Below are positions 25,594-34,341 of a DNA stretch of 64,000 nt, piece by piece. Position numbers and translations under genes: made by a program. Numbering within the stretch: position 1 is the first letter of the stretch; the number at the start of each line of letters is the position of its first letter. Source of the DNA: Deltaproteobacteria bacterium Ga0077550 (GTDB taxonomy: Bacteria; Myxococcota_A; Polyangia; Nannocystales; Nannocystaceae); assembly GCA_001464385.1 (NCBI GenBank), contig LNFB01000212.1:1-64000 (forward strand), in the 5' to 3' direction. A model generated the notes under the pieces. The model had not been told where the DNA came from and ran no database searches. It saw only the letters and a program-made list of their open reading frames with translations.

Positions 25594-26556
25594 TCACGCC
25601 CCGGGGGATTGCGGCCGCCCGAGGGCGTGGCGCAGGAAGTCCCGGAGCATGTGCGGCGGATCCCGGTCGGGCTTGCCCTGGATGCGCCGACGCAGCCGCC
25701 ACAGGCCGAAGCCCGCCACCCAGCCGAGGTTCGCGAGCGTCAGCTCGGCCTTGCCCCCCTGCTTCAGGAAGTAGTAGCGGCGCGAGTCGAACCAATAGCG
25801 CGGCATCGGCCGGGCGGTGTTCTTGATCCCGGTCGCCGCGGCCTCTTCGTGGCGCACGGTCGCCTCGCGCACGAACCAACGCTCCCAACCCGCCTCCGCC
25901 GCGCGGCGACAGAGATCGGTCTCCTCGAAGTACAGGAAGAAGTTCTCGTCGAAGAGGCCGACCTGCTCGAGCACCTCGCGCCGCATCATGGAGCTGGCGC
26001 CCGTGACCCAGTCGACCGGCATCGTGCGGTCGCACGGCAGGCCCGCGACCCGCCAGCGCTCGAGCGCGCGCGAGGCGAGCCCGAGCTTGAGGGTTGCCTC
26101 GACCTCGCCCAGCGGGCTCGGGAAGCGGAACGCCGACACGTGCGTGGTCCCGTCGGAGTCCTCGACGTGGCTGCCGGCGATCCCCGCCTGAGGGTGCGCC
26201 TCGAGGAACTCGACCAGGCGGCGGATGGCCGAGGGCGCCGCGATCGCGTCCGGGTTGAGCAGGTAGACGTACTCCGGCGGATCCTCGGCCCGCAGCGCGC
26301 GACGGATCGCGACGTTGTTGCCGTAGCCGAAGCCGCCGTTGCGCTCGGCCGCGATGACCTCGACCGGCACCTCGGCGCCGCCGGCCCGCATCGCCTCGAC
26401 CCCGTCACGCAGCGTCTCGTAGGAGCCGTCGCCCGAGGCGTTGTCGACCACGCAGATCCAGCCGCCCAGCGCCCGCACGTCGGGCAGCGCGCTCTCGATC
26501 GCGCGCAGGGCGAGCACGGGCGTCTTGTAGTTCACGATCACGACCCAAAGCTTCAT
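25594..26556 (-). CDS. Family 2 glycosyltransferase (rhamnosyltransferase-like)
   Basis: 320 residues from ATG 26556. The GT-A fold begins at once (KLWVVIVNYKTPVLALRAIE), with CVVDNASGDGS, AERNGGFGYGNNVAIR and LLNPDAIAAP in place of a DXD motif, then WVTGASSMMRREVLEQVG and DENFFLYFEETDLCRRA. These motifs resemble rhamnosyl- and other deoxysugar transferases, which fits the dTDP-rhamnose genes at 28816-32179. It acts on the cytoplasmic face of the inner membrane, adding a sugar to the lipid-linked repeat unit. Its start overlaps the stop of the O-antigen ligase-like gene (ATGA). Confidence 0.88.
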   Translation of the reverse strand: MKLWVVIVNYKTPVLALRAIESALPDVRALGGWICVVDNASGDGSYETLRDGVEAMRAGGAEVPVEVIAAERNGGFGYGNNVAIRRALRAEDPPEYVYLLNPDAIAAPSAIRRLVEFLEAHPQAGIAGSHVEDSDGTTHVSAFRFPSPLGEVEATLKLGLASRALERWRVAGLPCDRTMPVDWVTGASSMMRREVLEQVGLFDENFFLYFEETDLCRRAAEAGWERWFVREATVRHEEAAATGIKNTARPMPRYWFDSRRYYFLKQGGKAELTLANLGWVAGFGLWRLRRRIQGKPDRDPPHMLRDFLRHALGRPQSPGA

Positions 26557-28100
26557 CGCGCCCCCATTCTCGGATCCCGCGCGGGGTCGTACCCGTACGG
26601 CGGCGCGCCCGTCAACCCGACCGGGGGGGCGAACCGCGGATCGACGCGCGGATCGAACCGCGGATCGGGGCGCGGGTCGGGCAGCAACTCGGGCCGCGCG
26701 GGCGGCCCCACCCCGCCCGACTGGCCCGTGCCGCCCTCCGTGACGCCCGCGAGCGCCCCGGCGAAGAAGTACGGCAGCACGGTGAAGAAGCCGTTCGGGA
26801 GCATGTCGATCGCGCTCACCGCCACGAGCAGCGCCATCGTGTCGACCAGGGCGACGGTCCCCGGATCGCGGAGCTTCCGGCGACGGCGGAACGCCGCGAA
26901 CACCGGCCACACCAGCAGCCCGAAGCTGCCGACGAAGCCGACCGTGCCGCGGATGCCGTAGCGGATGATCCACTCGCCGTCCGTGACCGAGATCTCCTTG
27001 CCGCGCTCGTCGTAGATGCGGTTGCGGTTGAACCCGCCCCAGCCGAACCACTTCCGCGGGCTGGCGCGCTCGATCAGGATGTCCTCGTTGTCGAACCGGA
27101 ACGCGAGGGACTCGGCCCGGTTGACGCTGTACTTGGCGGCGAACTCGACGAGCTCACGCGCGGGGAAGATCTGCGTGGCGCGCAGCGACGGGTAGGTCAC
27201 CACCAGCAGCGCGAGGATCACCGACAGCCGCGCTGCCGAGGACGTGTCGCGCTTCATCACGAGCGGAATCGACGCGAGCGCGTAGAAGTTCGACGCCGCG
27301 TTGCGGGAGATGAGCAGCACGCCCCAGAGTCCCCAGACCAAGGTCCCGCCGCTCAACCCCGCGACCTTTCGACCCTCTCGCTTGAGCAGCGTCGCGCCGA
27401 AGATCGACGTCAACAGGAACATCGCCAGGGCGAGGCCCGAGATGAGGAACAGCGTCGACTTGAACCCGCCACCGCGCATCGCGTGGGCGAAGTCGCTGGC
27501 GTGCGCGCCGTAGACCCAGCGGTGGAGCTGCGGCGAGATCCGCAGCTCGAGGAGCATCGGCAGCAACAGGGCGACCATGGTCCCGACGACCACCGTCCAC
27601 ATGATGATCGCCTCCTCGCGATCGCGGACCAGCGCGCGGCCGAGGTGGAACGGCAGCAGGATGCCGAGCGCATCGCGGACGATCATCGACGGGATGTCGT
27701 AGTACGTCAGGCCCTGCAGCACGAACTGCGGGGTCGGGATGCCGTCGTAGCCCATGCCACCGCCGATGACGATCGGATCGGGGTTGGTCAGGGCGGTGCC
27801 GAAGTTGCCGACGATGACGATGAGGAAGAACCGCTCGCTGCCCCCGAAGGTCTTCGCCCGGCGCAGTTTGTCGCGCAGGAACACCACCGAGCCGAAGTAC
27901 GCGGCGAGGCACGCGAAGCCCTGCTTGTCGAACGGCGGCAGCGCCGGCGGGTCGAACATCGCCCGCTCGGGCAGCACCATGATCCCCACGACGAGGGCCA
28001 CGAACGCCGCCTTCTGCGGCTTCATCGTCCCGAACAAGGCGAAGCAGATCGGGATCCACAGGATGAGCGCCGCGTAGGCTTGAACGCCGACGTTCCCCAT
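26553..28100 (-). CDS. O-antigen ligase / Wzy-polymerase-like membrane protein
   Basis: A 515-residue protein with about ten to twelve hydrophobic helices (AALILWIPICFALFG, AIIMWTVVVGTMVALLLP, LFLISGLALAMFLL). A large polar loop holds RFDNEDILIERASPRKWFGW and GGFNRNRIYDERG, the pattern typical of the O-antigen ligase/polymerase family (Wzy_C-like). It should polymerise or transfer undecaprenyl-linked repeat units on the periplasmic side. After the last helix comes a ~60-residue tail with repeats of D-P-R (DPRPDPRFDPRVDPRF, DPARDPRMG) of unknown role. It is the first gene of the minus-strand EPS operon; the next gene overlaps by 4 bp. Confidence 0.82.
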   Translation of the reverse strand: MGNVGVQAYAALILWIPICFALFGTMKPQKAAFVALVVGIMVLPERAMFDPPALPPFDKQGFACLAAYFGSVVFLRDKLRRAKTFGGSERFFLIVIVGNFGTALTNPDPIVIGGGMGYDGIPTPQFVLQGLTYYDIPSMIVRDALGILLPFHLGRALVRDREEAIIMWTVVVGTMVALLLPMLLELRISPQLHRWVYGAHASDFAHAMRGGGFKSTLFLISGLALAMFLLTSIFGATLLKREGRKVAGLSGGTLVWGLWGVLLISRNAASNFYALASIPLVMKRDTSSAARLSVILALLVVTYPSLRATQIFPARELVEFAAKYSVNRAESLAFRFDNEDILIERASPRKWFGWGGFNRNRIYDERGKEISVTDGEWIIRYGIRGTVGFVGSFGLLVWPVFAAFRRRRKLRDPGTVALVDTMALLVAVSAIDMLPNGFFTVLPYFFAGALAGVTEGGTGQSGGVGPPARPELLPDPRPDPRFDPRVDPRFAPPVGLTGAPPYGYDPARDPRMGAR

Positions 28101-28448
28101 CCGTCAGCTCCGCCGCGGGCCCGGGGCACGCATCGCATGCGCCGGCGCGGTCCCGCACGAAGGCACGGCGAGGCGCGCCTCCGGGGTTGGCCCGCCGCCG
28201 TCGACCCGTCCTTGGATCTGGACCCGCACACCCCTCACGGCCCGCGATGTTACCCCGTGTCCGGCAGTGCGGACACCCGAGGTCGAACCGCGGCGAACCC
28301 CCGAGGTCACGCGTGCGGACATCCGTGCGCGCCCAGCACAGCCCCGCACTCGGCCCCACCGAATGCACGCCGCGCCGCGCCAGGCGCTGGAATCGGCCCG
28401 TCGTCCTGCTACCATGGGCCAGTCCCCAAGCGTCAGGCTGCGCATCCT
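28101..28448. other. 348-bp divergent intergenic region between the polymerase and PilZ genes
   Basis: No convincing gene is seen. It holds a 7-bp inverted repeat (28257-28276) and two copies of CCCGAGGTC-like sequence (28277-28310). Promoters for both genes should lie here, but I see no clear -35/-10 pair. Confidence 0.6.
28257..28276. promoter_or_regulatory. Inverted repeat, possible operator
   Basis: GTGTCCG-gcagtg-CGGACAC has perfect 7-bp arms with a 6-bp spacer. It lies about 160 bp upstream of the polymerase gene and 173 bp upstream of the PilZ gene. It could be a dimeric repressor site or merely a hairpin. Confidence 0.3.
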
Positions 28449-28775
28449 GTGGAATCCTCGGACGATCGGCGCAAGTTCACGCGCATCAATGTGCCGCTGT
28501 ATTTTCGGCCGGCGAGGCGTCGCTTGCCGCGGCGCCAGGTCGTGGACATCGGCCTCGGCGGCGCCCGCGTCTACAGCGACGAGCCGCTCGCCGTCGGCGC
28601 GCGCTTCGAGATCGAGCTGTTCCTCCCCGACAACACGTCGCTGACGTGCCTCACCGAGGTGGTGTGGGCCCGCGCGATCGAGGGTGGGAACCCGGCGAAC
28701 TTCGACATCGGTCTGCAGTTCCTCGATGTGCCGCCCGCGGCGATCGAGCAGCTCCAGGCCCTGCTCGGGGTGTAG
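28449..28775 (+). CDS. PilZ-domain c-di-GMP-binding protein
   Basis: 108 residues from GTG 28449, all one PilZ domain. It has the RxxxR arm motif (RRKFTR, Arg8 and Arg12) and DIGLGGARV (Asp33 to Gly38), where the usual (D/N)xSxxG has Gly in place of Ser. PilZ proteins bind cyclic di-GMP and often control polysaccharide production or motility. Lying between the EPS polymerase and rhamnose operons, it is a plausible post-translational switch for this locus. The Ser-to-Gly change may weaken binding. It converges on rmlD, with 40 bp between stops. Confidence 0.85.
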   Translation: MESSDDRRKFTRINVPLYFRPARRRLPRRQVVDIGLGGARVYSDEPLAVGARFEIELFLPDNTSLTCLTEVVWARAIEGGNPANFDIGLQFLDVPPAAIEQLQALLGV

Positions 28776-28815
28776 CGCGCGGCGGCGCGGCGGCGCCCGC
28801 GAGCGTTCGCCCCGA

Positions 28816-29661
28816 TCAGTCCATGCGCGCGAGGACGTCGGCGAGCGCCGTGCGCCAGTGCGGCATGGGCCCGAGCACGGCCTCGGTGCGCGCGAGGTCG
28901 AGCACGCTGTAGGGCGGACGGCGGGCCGGACGGGGAAACTCCGCGGTCGTGCAGGGCTTCACCTCGCACGTGGGTGCGACGGTCTCGGCGATCGCCCGCG
29001 CGAACTCGTACCAGGTGCACTCGCCACCGTCGGTGACGTGGACGATGCCCCGGACCCCCGACTCGACGAGGCGGCGGGTCGCGCTCGCGAGGTGCTCGGC
29101 GCTCGTCGGTCGGCCGCGCTGGTCGTCCACCACCGACAGCGTCGGTCGCTCGCGGGCGAGCCGTGCGATCGTGCGCACGAAGTTGTTGGCCCATGGCGCG
29201 TACAGCCAGCTCGTGCGCACGAGCAGCGACCGCGCCCCGGACGCCCACAGCTTGCGCTCGCCGACCGCCTTGCTGCGCCCGTAGGCGGACAGCGGTCGCT
29301 GCAGGCCGTCGACCGGATACGGCGACGTGGCGTCCCCGTCGAACACGTAATCGGTGCTGTAGTGGACCAGCAGGCAGTCCGCCGCCGCGCAGCGCTCGGC
29401 GAGTGCACCGACCGCGTCGCCGTTGATGCGGGTCGCCGCCGCCTCGTCCCGCTCGGCGCCGTCGACGTCCGTCCAGCCCGAGCAGTTCACGACGACCCCG
29501 CCGGCGCGCAGCGGCAGCGCGTCGAGGTGATCGGCGCGCGTCAGATCGAAGCTCGGGAACGCGGCGTCGTGGTGGGGGATGCCGGCGCGGTCGAGCTCGG
29601 CCCGCCACGCGGTGCCGAGCATCCCGTCGTGGCCGATGAGGACGACGGGCGAGCGCGTCAT
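28816..29661 (-). CDS. rmlD: dTDP-4-dehydrorhamnose reductase
   Basis: 281 residues from ATG 29661. RmlD landmarks are the N-terminal GHDGMLG nucleotide motif (GxxGxxG), NCSGWTDVDGAERD, the STDYVFDGD segment and active-site YGRSK, then RTSWLYAPWANNFV and DDQRGRPTSAEHLA. It reduces dTDP-4-keto-L-rhamnose to dTDP-L-rhamnose with NAD(P)H, the last step. It is the last gene of the rmlBACD operon and overlaps rmlC by 4 bp. The N-terminal glycine motif begins GHDGMLG where many RmlD have GxxGQLG. Confidence 0.93.
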   Translation of the reverse strand: MTRSPVVLIGHDGMLGTAWRAELDRAGIPHHDAAFPSFDLTRADHLDALPLRAGGVVVNCSGWTDVDGAERDEAAATRINGDAVGALAERCAAADCLLVHYSTDYVFDGDATSPYPVDGLQRPLSAYGRSKAVGERKLWASGARSLLVRTSWLYAPWANNFVRTIARLARERPTLSVVDDQRGRPTSAEHLASATRRLVESGVRGIVHVTDGGECTWYEFARAIAETVAPTCEVKPCTTAEFPRPARRPPYSVLDLARTEAVLGPMPHWRTALADVLARMD

Positions 29662-30221
29662 GTCGGGCCGCCGTAGACCGGCAGGCGCTCGCGGGCGAGC
29701 TCCGCGAGCCGCCCGAACGCCTGGTCCTTCGCCGACACCAGCGGCGCCTCGATCGGCCACGCGATGGCGAGGTCGGGGTCGTTCCACGCGACGCCGAACT
29801 CGGTGTCGCGGTGGTACGCCTCGGTGCACTTGTACGAGAACAGCGCGACGTCGCTGGTGACGCAGAAGCCGTGGGCGAACCCCGGCGGGATGTAGACCTG
29901 GCGGTGGTTCTCCGCCGACAGCGTGGCGCCGACCCACTCGCCGAACGTCGGCGAGCCGACGCGCACGTCGACGGCGACGTCGAACACCTCGCCGAACACC
30001 ACGTGCACGAGCTTGCCCTGCCCCCGCGGATGCTGGAGATGCAGGCCGCGCAGGATGCCGCGCCGCGACATCGACACGTTGTCCTGGACGAACGTCTCGG
30101 GCACGCCGACCTCGGCGTAGCGCCGCTGCGCCCAGGTCTCGAGGAAGTAGCCGCGGTCGTCCCCGAACACGTCGGGATCGATGACGAGCATGCCCGGCAG
30201 CTTGGTGCGCGTGACCTTCAT
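29658..30221 (-). CDS. rmlC: dTDP-4-dehydrorhamnose 3,5-epimerase
   Basis: 187 residues, standard RmlC length, from ATG 30221. It has the cupin motifs FVQDNVSMSRRGILRGLHLQ with the catalytic His in GLHLQ, GKLVHVVFGEVFDVAVDVR, and YIPPGFAHGFCV. It epimerises C3 and C5 of dTDP-4-keto-6-deoxyglucose in the cytoplasm. Four-base ATGA overlaps join it to rmlA upstream and rmlD downstream, showing tight translational coupling. Confidence 0.95.
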   Translation of the reverse strand: MKVTRTKLPGMLVIDPDVFGDDRGYFLETWAQRRYAEVGVPETFVQDNVSMSRRGILRGLHLQHPRGQGKLVHVVFGEVFDVAVDVRVGSPTFGEWVGATLSAENHRQVYIPPGFAHGFCVTSDVALFSYKCTEAYHRDTEFGVAWNDPDLAIAWPIEAPLVSAKDQAFGRLAELARERLPVYGGPT

Positions 30222-31102
30222 CGACCGGCCCCCTCCTCGCACAGCTGCAGCAGGTAGCGCCCGTAGTCGTTCTTCGCCAGCTTCTCGCCGAGGGCGCGGA
30301 GCTGGGCGACGTCGATCCAGCCGCGCGAGTAGGCGATTTCCTCGGGACACGCGATCTGCAGGCCTTGGCGCTGCTGGATCGTCTGGATGAAGTTCGCCGC
30401 CTGGATGAGCGCGTCGGGGGTCCCGGTGTCGAGCCACGCGACACCGCGCCCGAGCAGCTCGACGTGCAGCGCCTCGCGCTCGAGGTAGAGCCGGTTGAGG
30501 TCGGTGATCTCGAGCTCGCCGCGGGCCGAGGGCTTCAGCGACGCCGCGAGGTCGCAGACCTGCTCGTCGTAGAAGTACAGGCCGGTGACCGCGTAGTTGC
30601 TCCGCGGGACCTTGGGCTTCTCCTCGAGCGAGAGCACGCGGCCGTCCGGCGCGAACTCGGCGACGCCGTACGCCTCGGGGTTCTTCACCCAGTAGCCGAA
30701 CACCGTCGCGCCGCGCTCCCGACGGACCGCCTGACCGACGAGGTCCTGCAGGCTGTTGCCGTAGAAGATGTTGTCACCCAGCACCAGCGCGCAGCCCTTG
30801 CCGTCCGCGAATTTGCGCCCGAGCAGGAACGCCTGCGCGAGGCCGTCGGGGCTGGGCTGCGGCACGTACTCGAGCTCCATCCCCCACTGGCTGCCGTCGC
30901 CGAGCAGGCCCTGGAACATCGACTGCTCGTGCGGCGTGGTGATGACGAGGACCTTCCGGATCCCGGCGAGCATCAGCACGCTCAGCGGGTAGTAGACCAT
31001 CGGCTTGTCGTAGACCGGCATCAGCTGCTTGCTGATGGACTTGGTCAGGGGGTGCAGCCGGGTGCCGGAGCCACCGGCCAGGATGATGCCTCGATCGATC
31101 AT
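30218..31102 (-). CDS. rmlA: Glucose-1-phosphate thymidylyltransferase
   Basis: 294 residues of the short RmlA type. The N-terminal nucleotide-binding motif is GGSGTRLHPLT; KPMVYYPLSVLMLAGI, LVLGDNIFYG, EEKPKVPRSNYAVTGLYFYD and WLDTGTPDALIQAANFI are all canonical. It makes dTDP-glucose from dTTP and glucose-1-phosphate, the first step of the dTDP-rhamnose pathway. It is 33 bp downstream of rmlB. Confidence 0.95.
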   Translation of the reverse strand: MIDRGIILAGGSGTRLHPLTKSISKQLMPVYDKPMVYYPLSVLMLAGIRKVLVITTPHEQSMFQGLLGDGSQWGMELEYVPQPSPDGLAQAFLLGRKFADGKGCALVLGDNIFYGNSLQDLVGQAVRRERGATVFGYWVKNPEAYGVAEFAPDGRVLSLEEKPKVPRSNYAVTGLYFYDEQVCDLAASLKPSARGELEITDLNRLYLEREALHVELLGRGVAWLDTGTPDALIQAANFIQTIQQRQGLQIACPEEIAYSRGWIDVAQLRALGEKLAKNDYGRYLLQLCEEGAGR

Positions 31103-31135
31103 GGGGACTCTCCAAGCGCGGGGGTCAAGCGACGG

Positions 31136-32179
31136 TCAGCGACGATCGTAGTTCTGCTCGATCCAGTTGCGGTACTCGCCGGTCCGCACCTGGTCGACCC
31201 ACGCGTGGTGGTCGAGGTACCAGCGCACCGTCTTGCGCAGCCCCGTCTCGAAGGTCTCCTTGGGCGACCAACCGAGGTGCTCGCGGATCTTCGTCGCGTC
31301 GATGGCGTAGCGCAGGTCATGACCTGGCCGATCCTTCACGTAGGTGATGAGGCCGAGCAGCGCCTCGGCCGGGCGCCCGGTCTCCTCGGCGAGCACACGG
31401 CACAGGCCGTGGACGACGTCGATGTTCTTCACCTCGTTGTTGCCGCCGATGTTGTACGTCTCGCCGACGGCGCCGCGCTGGACCACGGTCCAGATCGCCT
31501 CGCAGTGGTCCTGGACGTACAGCCAGTCGCGGACGTTGGTCCCCTGCCCGTACACCGGCAGCGGCTTGCCGTCCTGGGCGTTCATGATCATCAGCGGGAT
31601 GAGCTTCTCGGGAAACTGCAGCGGCCCGTAGTTGTTCGAGCAGTTGGTCAGCTTCACCGGGAGCTTGAACGTGCGGTGGTACGCCCGCACCAGGTGATCG
31701 CTCGCGGCCTTGCTCGCCGAGTACGGGCTCGAGGGATCGTAGCGCGTGTCCTCGGTGAACATCCCCTCGGCGCCGAGCGAGCCGTAGACCTCGTCGGTGC
31801 TGACGTGGTGGAACAGCCCCTGGCCGTCCTTCCAGATCCGCCGTGCCGCCTCGAGCAGGTTGAACGTGCCCTCGATGTTCGTCCGCACGAACTCGCGCGG
31901 CCCCGAGATCGATCGGTCGACGTGGCTCTCGGCGGCGAAGTGGATCACGATGTCGGGCGCCTGCTCGTCGAACAGGGCGTCGACTGCGGCCGCGTCCGCG
32001 ATGTCGGTGCGACGAAAGACGTAGTTCGCAGCGCCGGCGATGTCCGCGAGGCTGGCGAGGTTCGCCGCGTACGTGAGCTTGTCCGCGTTGACGAACGTGT
32101 GCTCGGGGTGCCGCGGCACCAGGAGATTCAGGAAATTCGCGCCGATGAACCCGGCGCCGCCGGTGACGAGGATTTTCAT
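31136..32179 (-). CDS. rmlB: dTDP-glucose 4,6-dehydratase
   Basis: 347 residues from ATG 32179; the frame opens 7 codons earlier, but [18 protein letters not shown] is the usual start. The active-site region has STDEVYGSL and [11 protein letters not shown] (catalytic Tyr-Lys), with [17 protein letters not shown] and [16 protein letters not shown] typical of RmlB. It converts dTDP-glucose to dTDP-4-keto-6-deoxyglucose using bound NAD+. It leads the rmlB-A-C-D operon; a candidate promoter lies about 50 bp upstream. Confidence 0.95.
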   Translation of the reverse strand: MKILVTGGAGFIGANFLNLLVPRHPEHTFVNADKLTYAANLASLADIAGAANYVFRRTDIADAAAVDALFDEQAPDIVIHFAAESHVDRSISGPREFVRTNIEGTFNLLEAARRIWKDGQGLFHHVSTDEVYGSLGAEGMFTEDTRYDPSSPYSASKAASDHLVRAYHRTFKLPVKLTNCSNNYGPLQFPEKLIPLMIMNAQDGKPLPVYGQGTNVRDWLYVQDHCEAIWTVVQRGAVGETYNIGGNNEVKNIDVVHGLCRVLAEETGRPAEALLGLITYVKDRPGHDLRYAIDATKIREHLGWSPKETFETGLRKTVRWYLDHHAWVDQVRTGEYRNWIEQNYDRR

Positions 32180-32229
32180 GGGTGGTGCCCGCGTTCGCAC
32201 CGCGGGCGGCGGCGCAGACGTCGACTTGC

Positions 32230-32259
32230 TTGATAGCAGGGGTGCGCGCCGCGTCGCAA
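32230..32259 (-). promoter_or_regulatory. Candidate sigma-70 promoter for rmlBACD
   Basis: On the minus strand, TTGCGA (32259-32254), an 18-bp spacer and TATCAA (32235-32230). Each hexamer matches 4 of 6 consensus bases and the pair sits about 50 bp before the rmlB ATG. Confidence 0.35.
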
Positions 32260-32313
32260 GCCGCGTCCGGCCCGCCCGGCGGTCGGTGCACGGGGCCGGA
32301 CCTCCGCCTCACC

Positions 32314-34335
32314 TCACAGCAGGACCAGGAACGCGAGCAGTGCACGGCGGGCCTCGGCGTCGAGGCCCGCCGCCGCGTCGCCGCCGGCATGGGCGAAATC
32401 GGGCCGCAGGCGCACGCCCGCGAGGACCTCCTCGAGCGTGCGCGCGCTGCCGTTGGTGAAGTAGGGCCGTTTGATCGCGAGCCGTCGCAACGATGTCACG
32501 CGCGCGCCCTCGGGATGCACATAGGGAGTGACGCCCGTGCGCACGCGGGTCTCGCTGGCCCAGACCAGCGGTCCGACCGGCGACAGCACCAGCGACGGCC
32601 ACCGCGATGGATCCACGCGCGTGGTCGCGTCGTCGGTGATCGTCCGCGCCTGGTGGCACGACTCGCAGTGCTCGGCGAACAGCCGCGCCCCCTCGCGCTC
32701 GAGCACGGTGAGCTCGGTGCGGCCGAACACCGCGGGCGATGGCTCGTGATCGAATGCGACGAAGAAGCTCATGAAGGCGCGCCGCAGCGCCTCGGGCCCC
32801 ATCGGCGCGTCGACCCCCAGCACCGCGAGCCACGGCGTCGACGCCGGCGACACCGAGAACTGCGGGCCCTGGGGCGACCCGCGGTTGGCGACGTCGAACT
32901 CGTTGTCGACCATCACCGCCAGCGTGCGATCGAGGGCCCGCGAGAAGTGGGGGCGGTTGACGAACAGCCCCAGCAGCGGCTTGGTCGCGGCGTGGATGTC
33001 CTCGCGGCCGGTGAAGTGCACGCGGCCGTCGACCGTGCCCTCGAAGTGGCAGGTCTCGCACGTGAAGCGGCTGCGCTGGCCGGCGCTGTCGGCCCCGGGG
33101 GCGAGCAGCGCGGTGAAGAACAGCGCCTCGCCGACGCGCACCTCGGGATCGCGGGGCGCCGCGGGCCCGGACGGCGCGGCGAGCCGCACGTCGCCGTCGT
33201 CCTCGATGCGGACCCAACGATCGAGCAGCGGGTTGGCCCCGAGCCAGCCGTCCCCGACCCGCGCGAGCTGGCGCAGGCCGGGCGCCACCGTGCGGTGCGT
33301 CGGCGGGCCGAGCGTGCCGTCCGCGAGCAGCTCGACGCGGGTCATCCGCTCGCCGCCGTAGCCCGTGATCGTCAGCGCGATCGCGTCGCCCACCAGCTCG
33401 ACGCCGACCCACTTCGGCGTCACGACGCCCCAGGATCCGACGTTGATCGCCGCGAGTCGCTCGGCGCACAGCGCATCGCCGCAGCGCGTCACCGACAGCA
33501 CGAACACGTGCGGGTCGACGTAGCCGAAGGATCCATCGCTGCGATCGAGGGGATGATCCTCGACGCCACCGCCCGCGACGATCCATCCGTCGCCACGCGC
33601 GACGACGGTCGCCGACCACCACGGCCCGTCGTGGACGACGCGGGTGCTCCGGGTCGCCCGCGTGCCGGAGGCGTCGAGCTCGGTGAGGGCGAGCCCGCGA
33701 TCGAACAGGCAGACCGCCGCCACCAGGCCGCCGCCGTGGGCGAGGCCGATGGGGCCGCCGCAGTCGGTGACGCCGAACGCAGCCGTGCCGGCGGCGCCAC
33801 GGCGCGACCGGGGGAACGCCAGCACGCGATCGGCCCCGCAGTCGGTGGCGAGCAGGCCCCACGGCGCGGCCACGAGCTCGCGCCCGCGGGTGATCCCCGG
33901 GAGGACCACCGGCGTCGGGGCGCCGAGCGCCTCGCCGTCCCGCGCGACCCGGACGACCTCCCCCCGCGCGCCGACGACGTAGGCCGCGCCGTCGGGACCG
34001 ATCGCCACGGACGACGGGGCGTGGGGTCCGTCGACGCGCGAGCGCTCGACGCCATCGCGATCGAGCAGCACGATCGCATCGCGCCCGCGCAGCACGCCGA
34101 TGGCCGAGGCCTCGTCGAGCGCCGCGATCGCGAACGGGTCGTCGCCGGCCGCGGCAGACCAGGGACGCCGCGTCAGCGGGTCGAAGCTCGCGCGACGCTC
34201 GTCCTCGTAGGCGGCCAGGCGGGCCGCCGCGTCGGGGACGACCTCGGGCGGGGCGCTGCTCGGGGCGCTGACGTGCCCGGGACCGGAGCCGTCACACGCC
34301 AGGACGAGCGCGGCCGCGATGGCCCACGGGCGCAC
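32314..34335 (-). CDS. Lipoprotein with di-heme cytochrome c peroxidase-like C-terminal domain
   Basis: 673 residues. The signal peptide ends in a lipobox (LVLAC, Cys14). Residues ~50-400 repeat a beta-propeller-like pattern (SSVAIGPDGAAYVVG, RELVAAPWGLLATD, DGWIVAGGG). The C-terminal ~260 residues hold two heme c sites, CETCH (Cys426-His430) and CESCH (Cys557-His561), about 130 residues apart as in di-heme peroxidases and MauG-like proteins. Exported to the periplasm or outer membrane, it may transfer electrons or reduce peroxide, with the propeller as sensor or substrate dock. No cytochrome maturation genes are nearby. Downstream of the mini-lipoprotein gene in the same direction. Confidence 0.75.
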   Translation of the reverse strand: MRPWAIAAALVLACDGSGPGHVSAPSSAPPEVVPDAAARLAAYEDERRASFDPLTRRPWSAAAGDDPFAIAALDEASAIGVLRGRDAIVLLDRDGVERSRVDGPHAPSSVAIGPDGAAYVVGARGEVVRVARDGEALGAPTPVVLPGITRGRELVAAPWGLLATDCGADRVLAFPRSRRGAAGTAAFGVTDCGGPIGLAHGGGLVAAVCLFDRGLALTELDASGTRATRSTRVVHDGPWWSATVVARGDGWIVAGGGVEDHPLDRSDGSFGYVDPHVFVLSVTRCGDALCAERLAAINVGSWGVVTPKWVGVELVGDAIALTITGYGGERMTRVELLADGTLGPPTHRTVAPGLRQLARVGDGWLGANPLLDRWVRIEDDGDVRLAAPSGPAAPRDPEVRVGEALFFTALLAPGADSAGQRSRFTCETCHFEGTVDGRVHFTGREDIHAATKPLLGLFVNRPHFSRALDRTLAVMVDNEFDVANRGSPQGPQFSVSPASTPWLAVLGVDAPMGPEALRRAFMSFFVAFDHEPSPAVFGRTELTVLEREGARLFAEHCESCHQARTITDDATTRVDPSRWPSLVLSPVGPLVWASETRVRTGVTPYVHPEGARVTSLRRLAIKRPYFTNGSARTLEEVLAGVRLRPDFAHAGGDAAAGLDAEARRALLAFLVLL

Positions 34336-34341
34336 GGCCCG

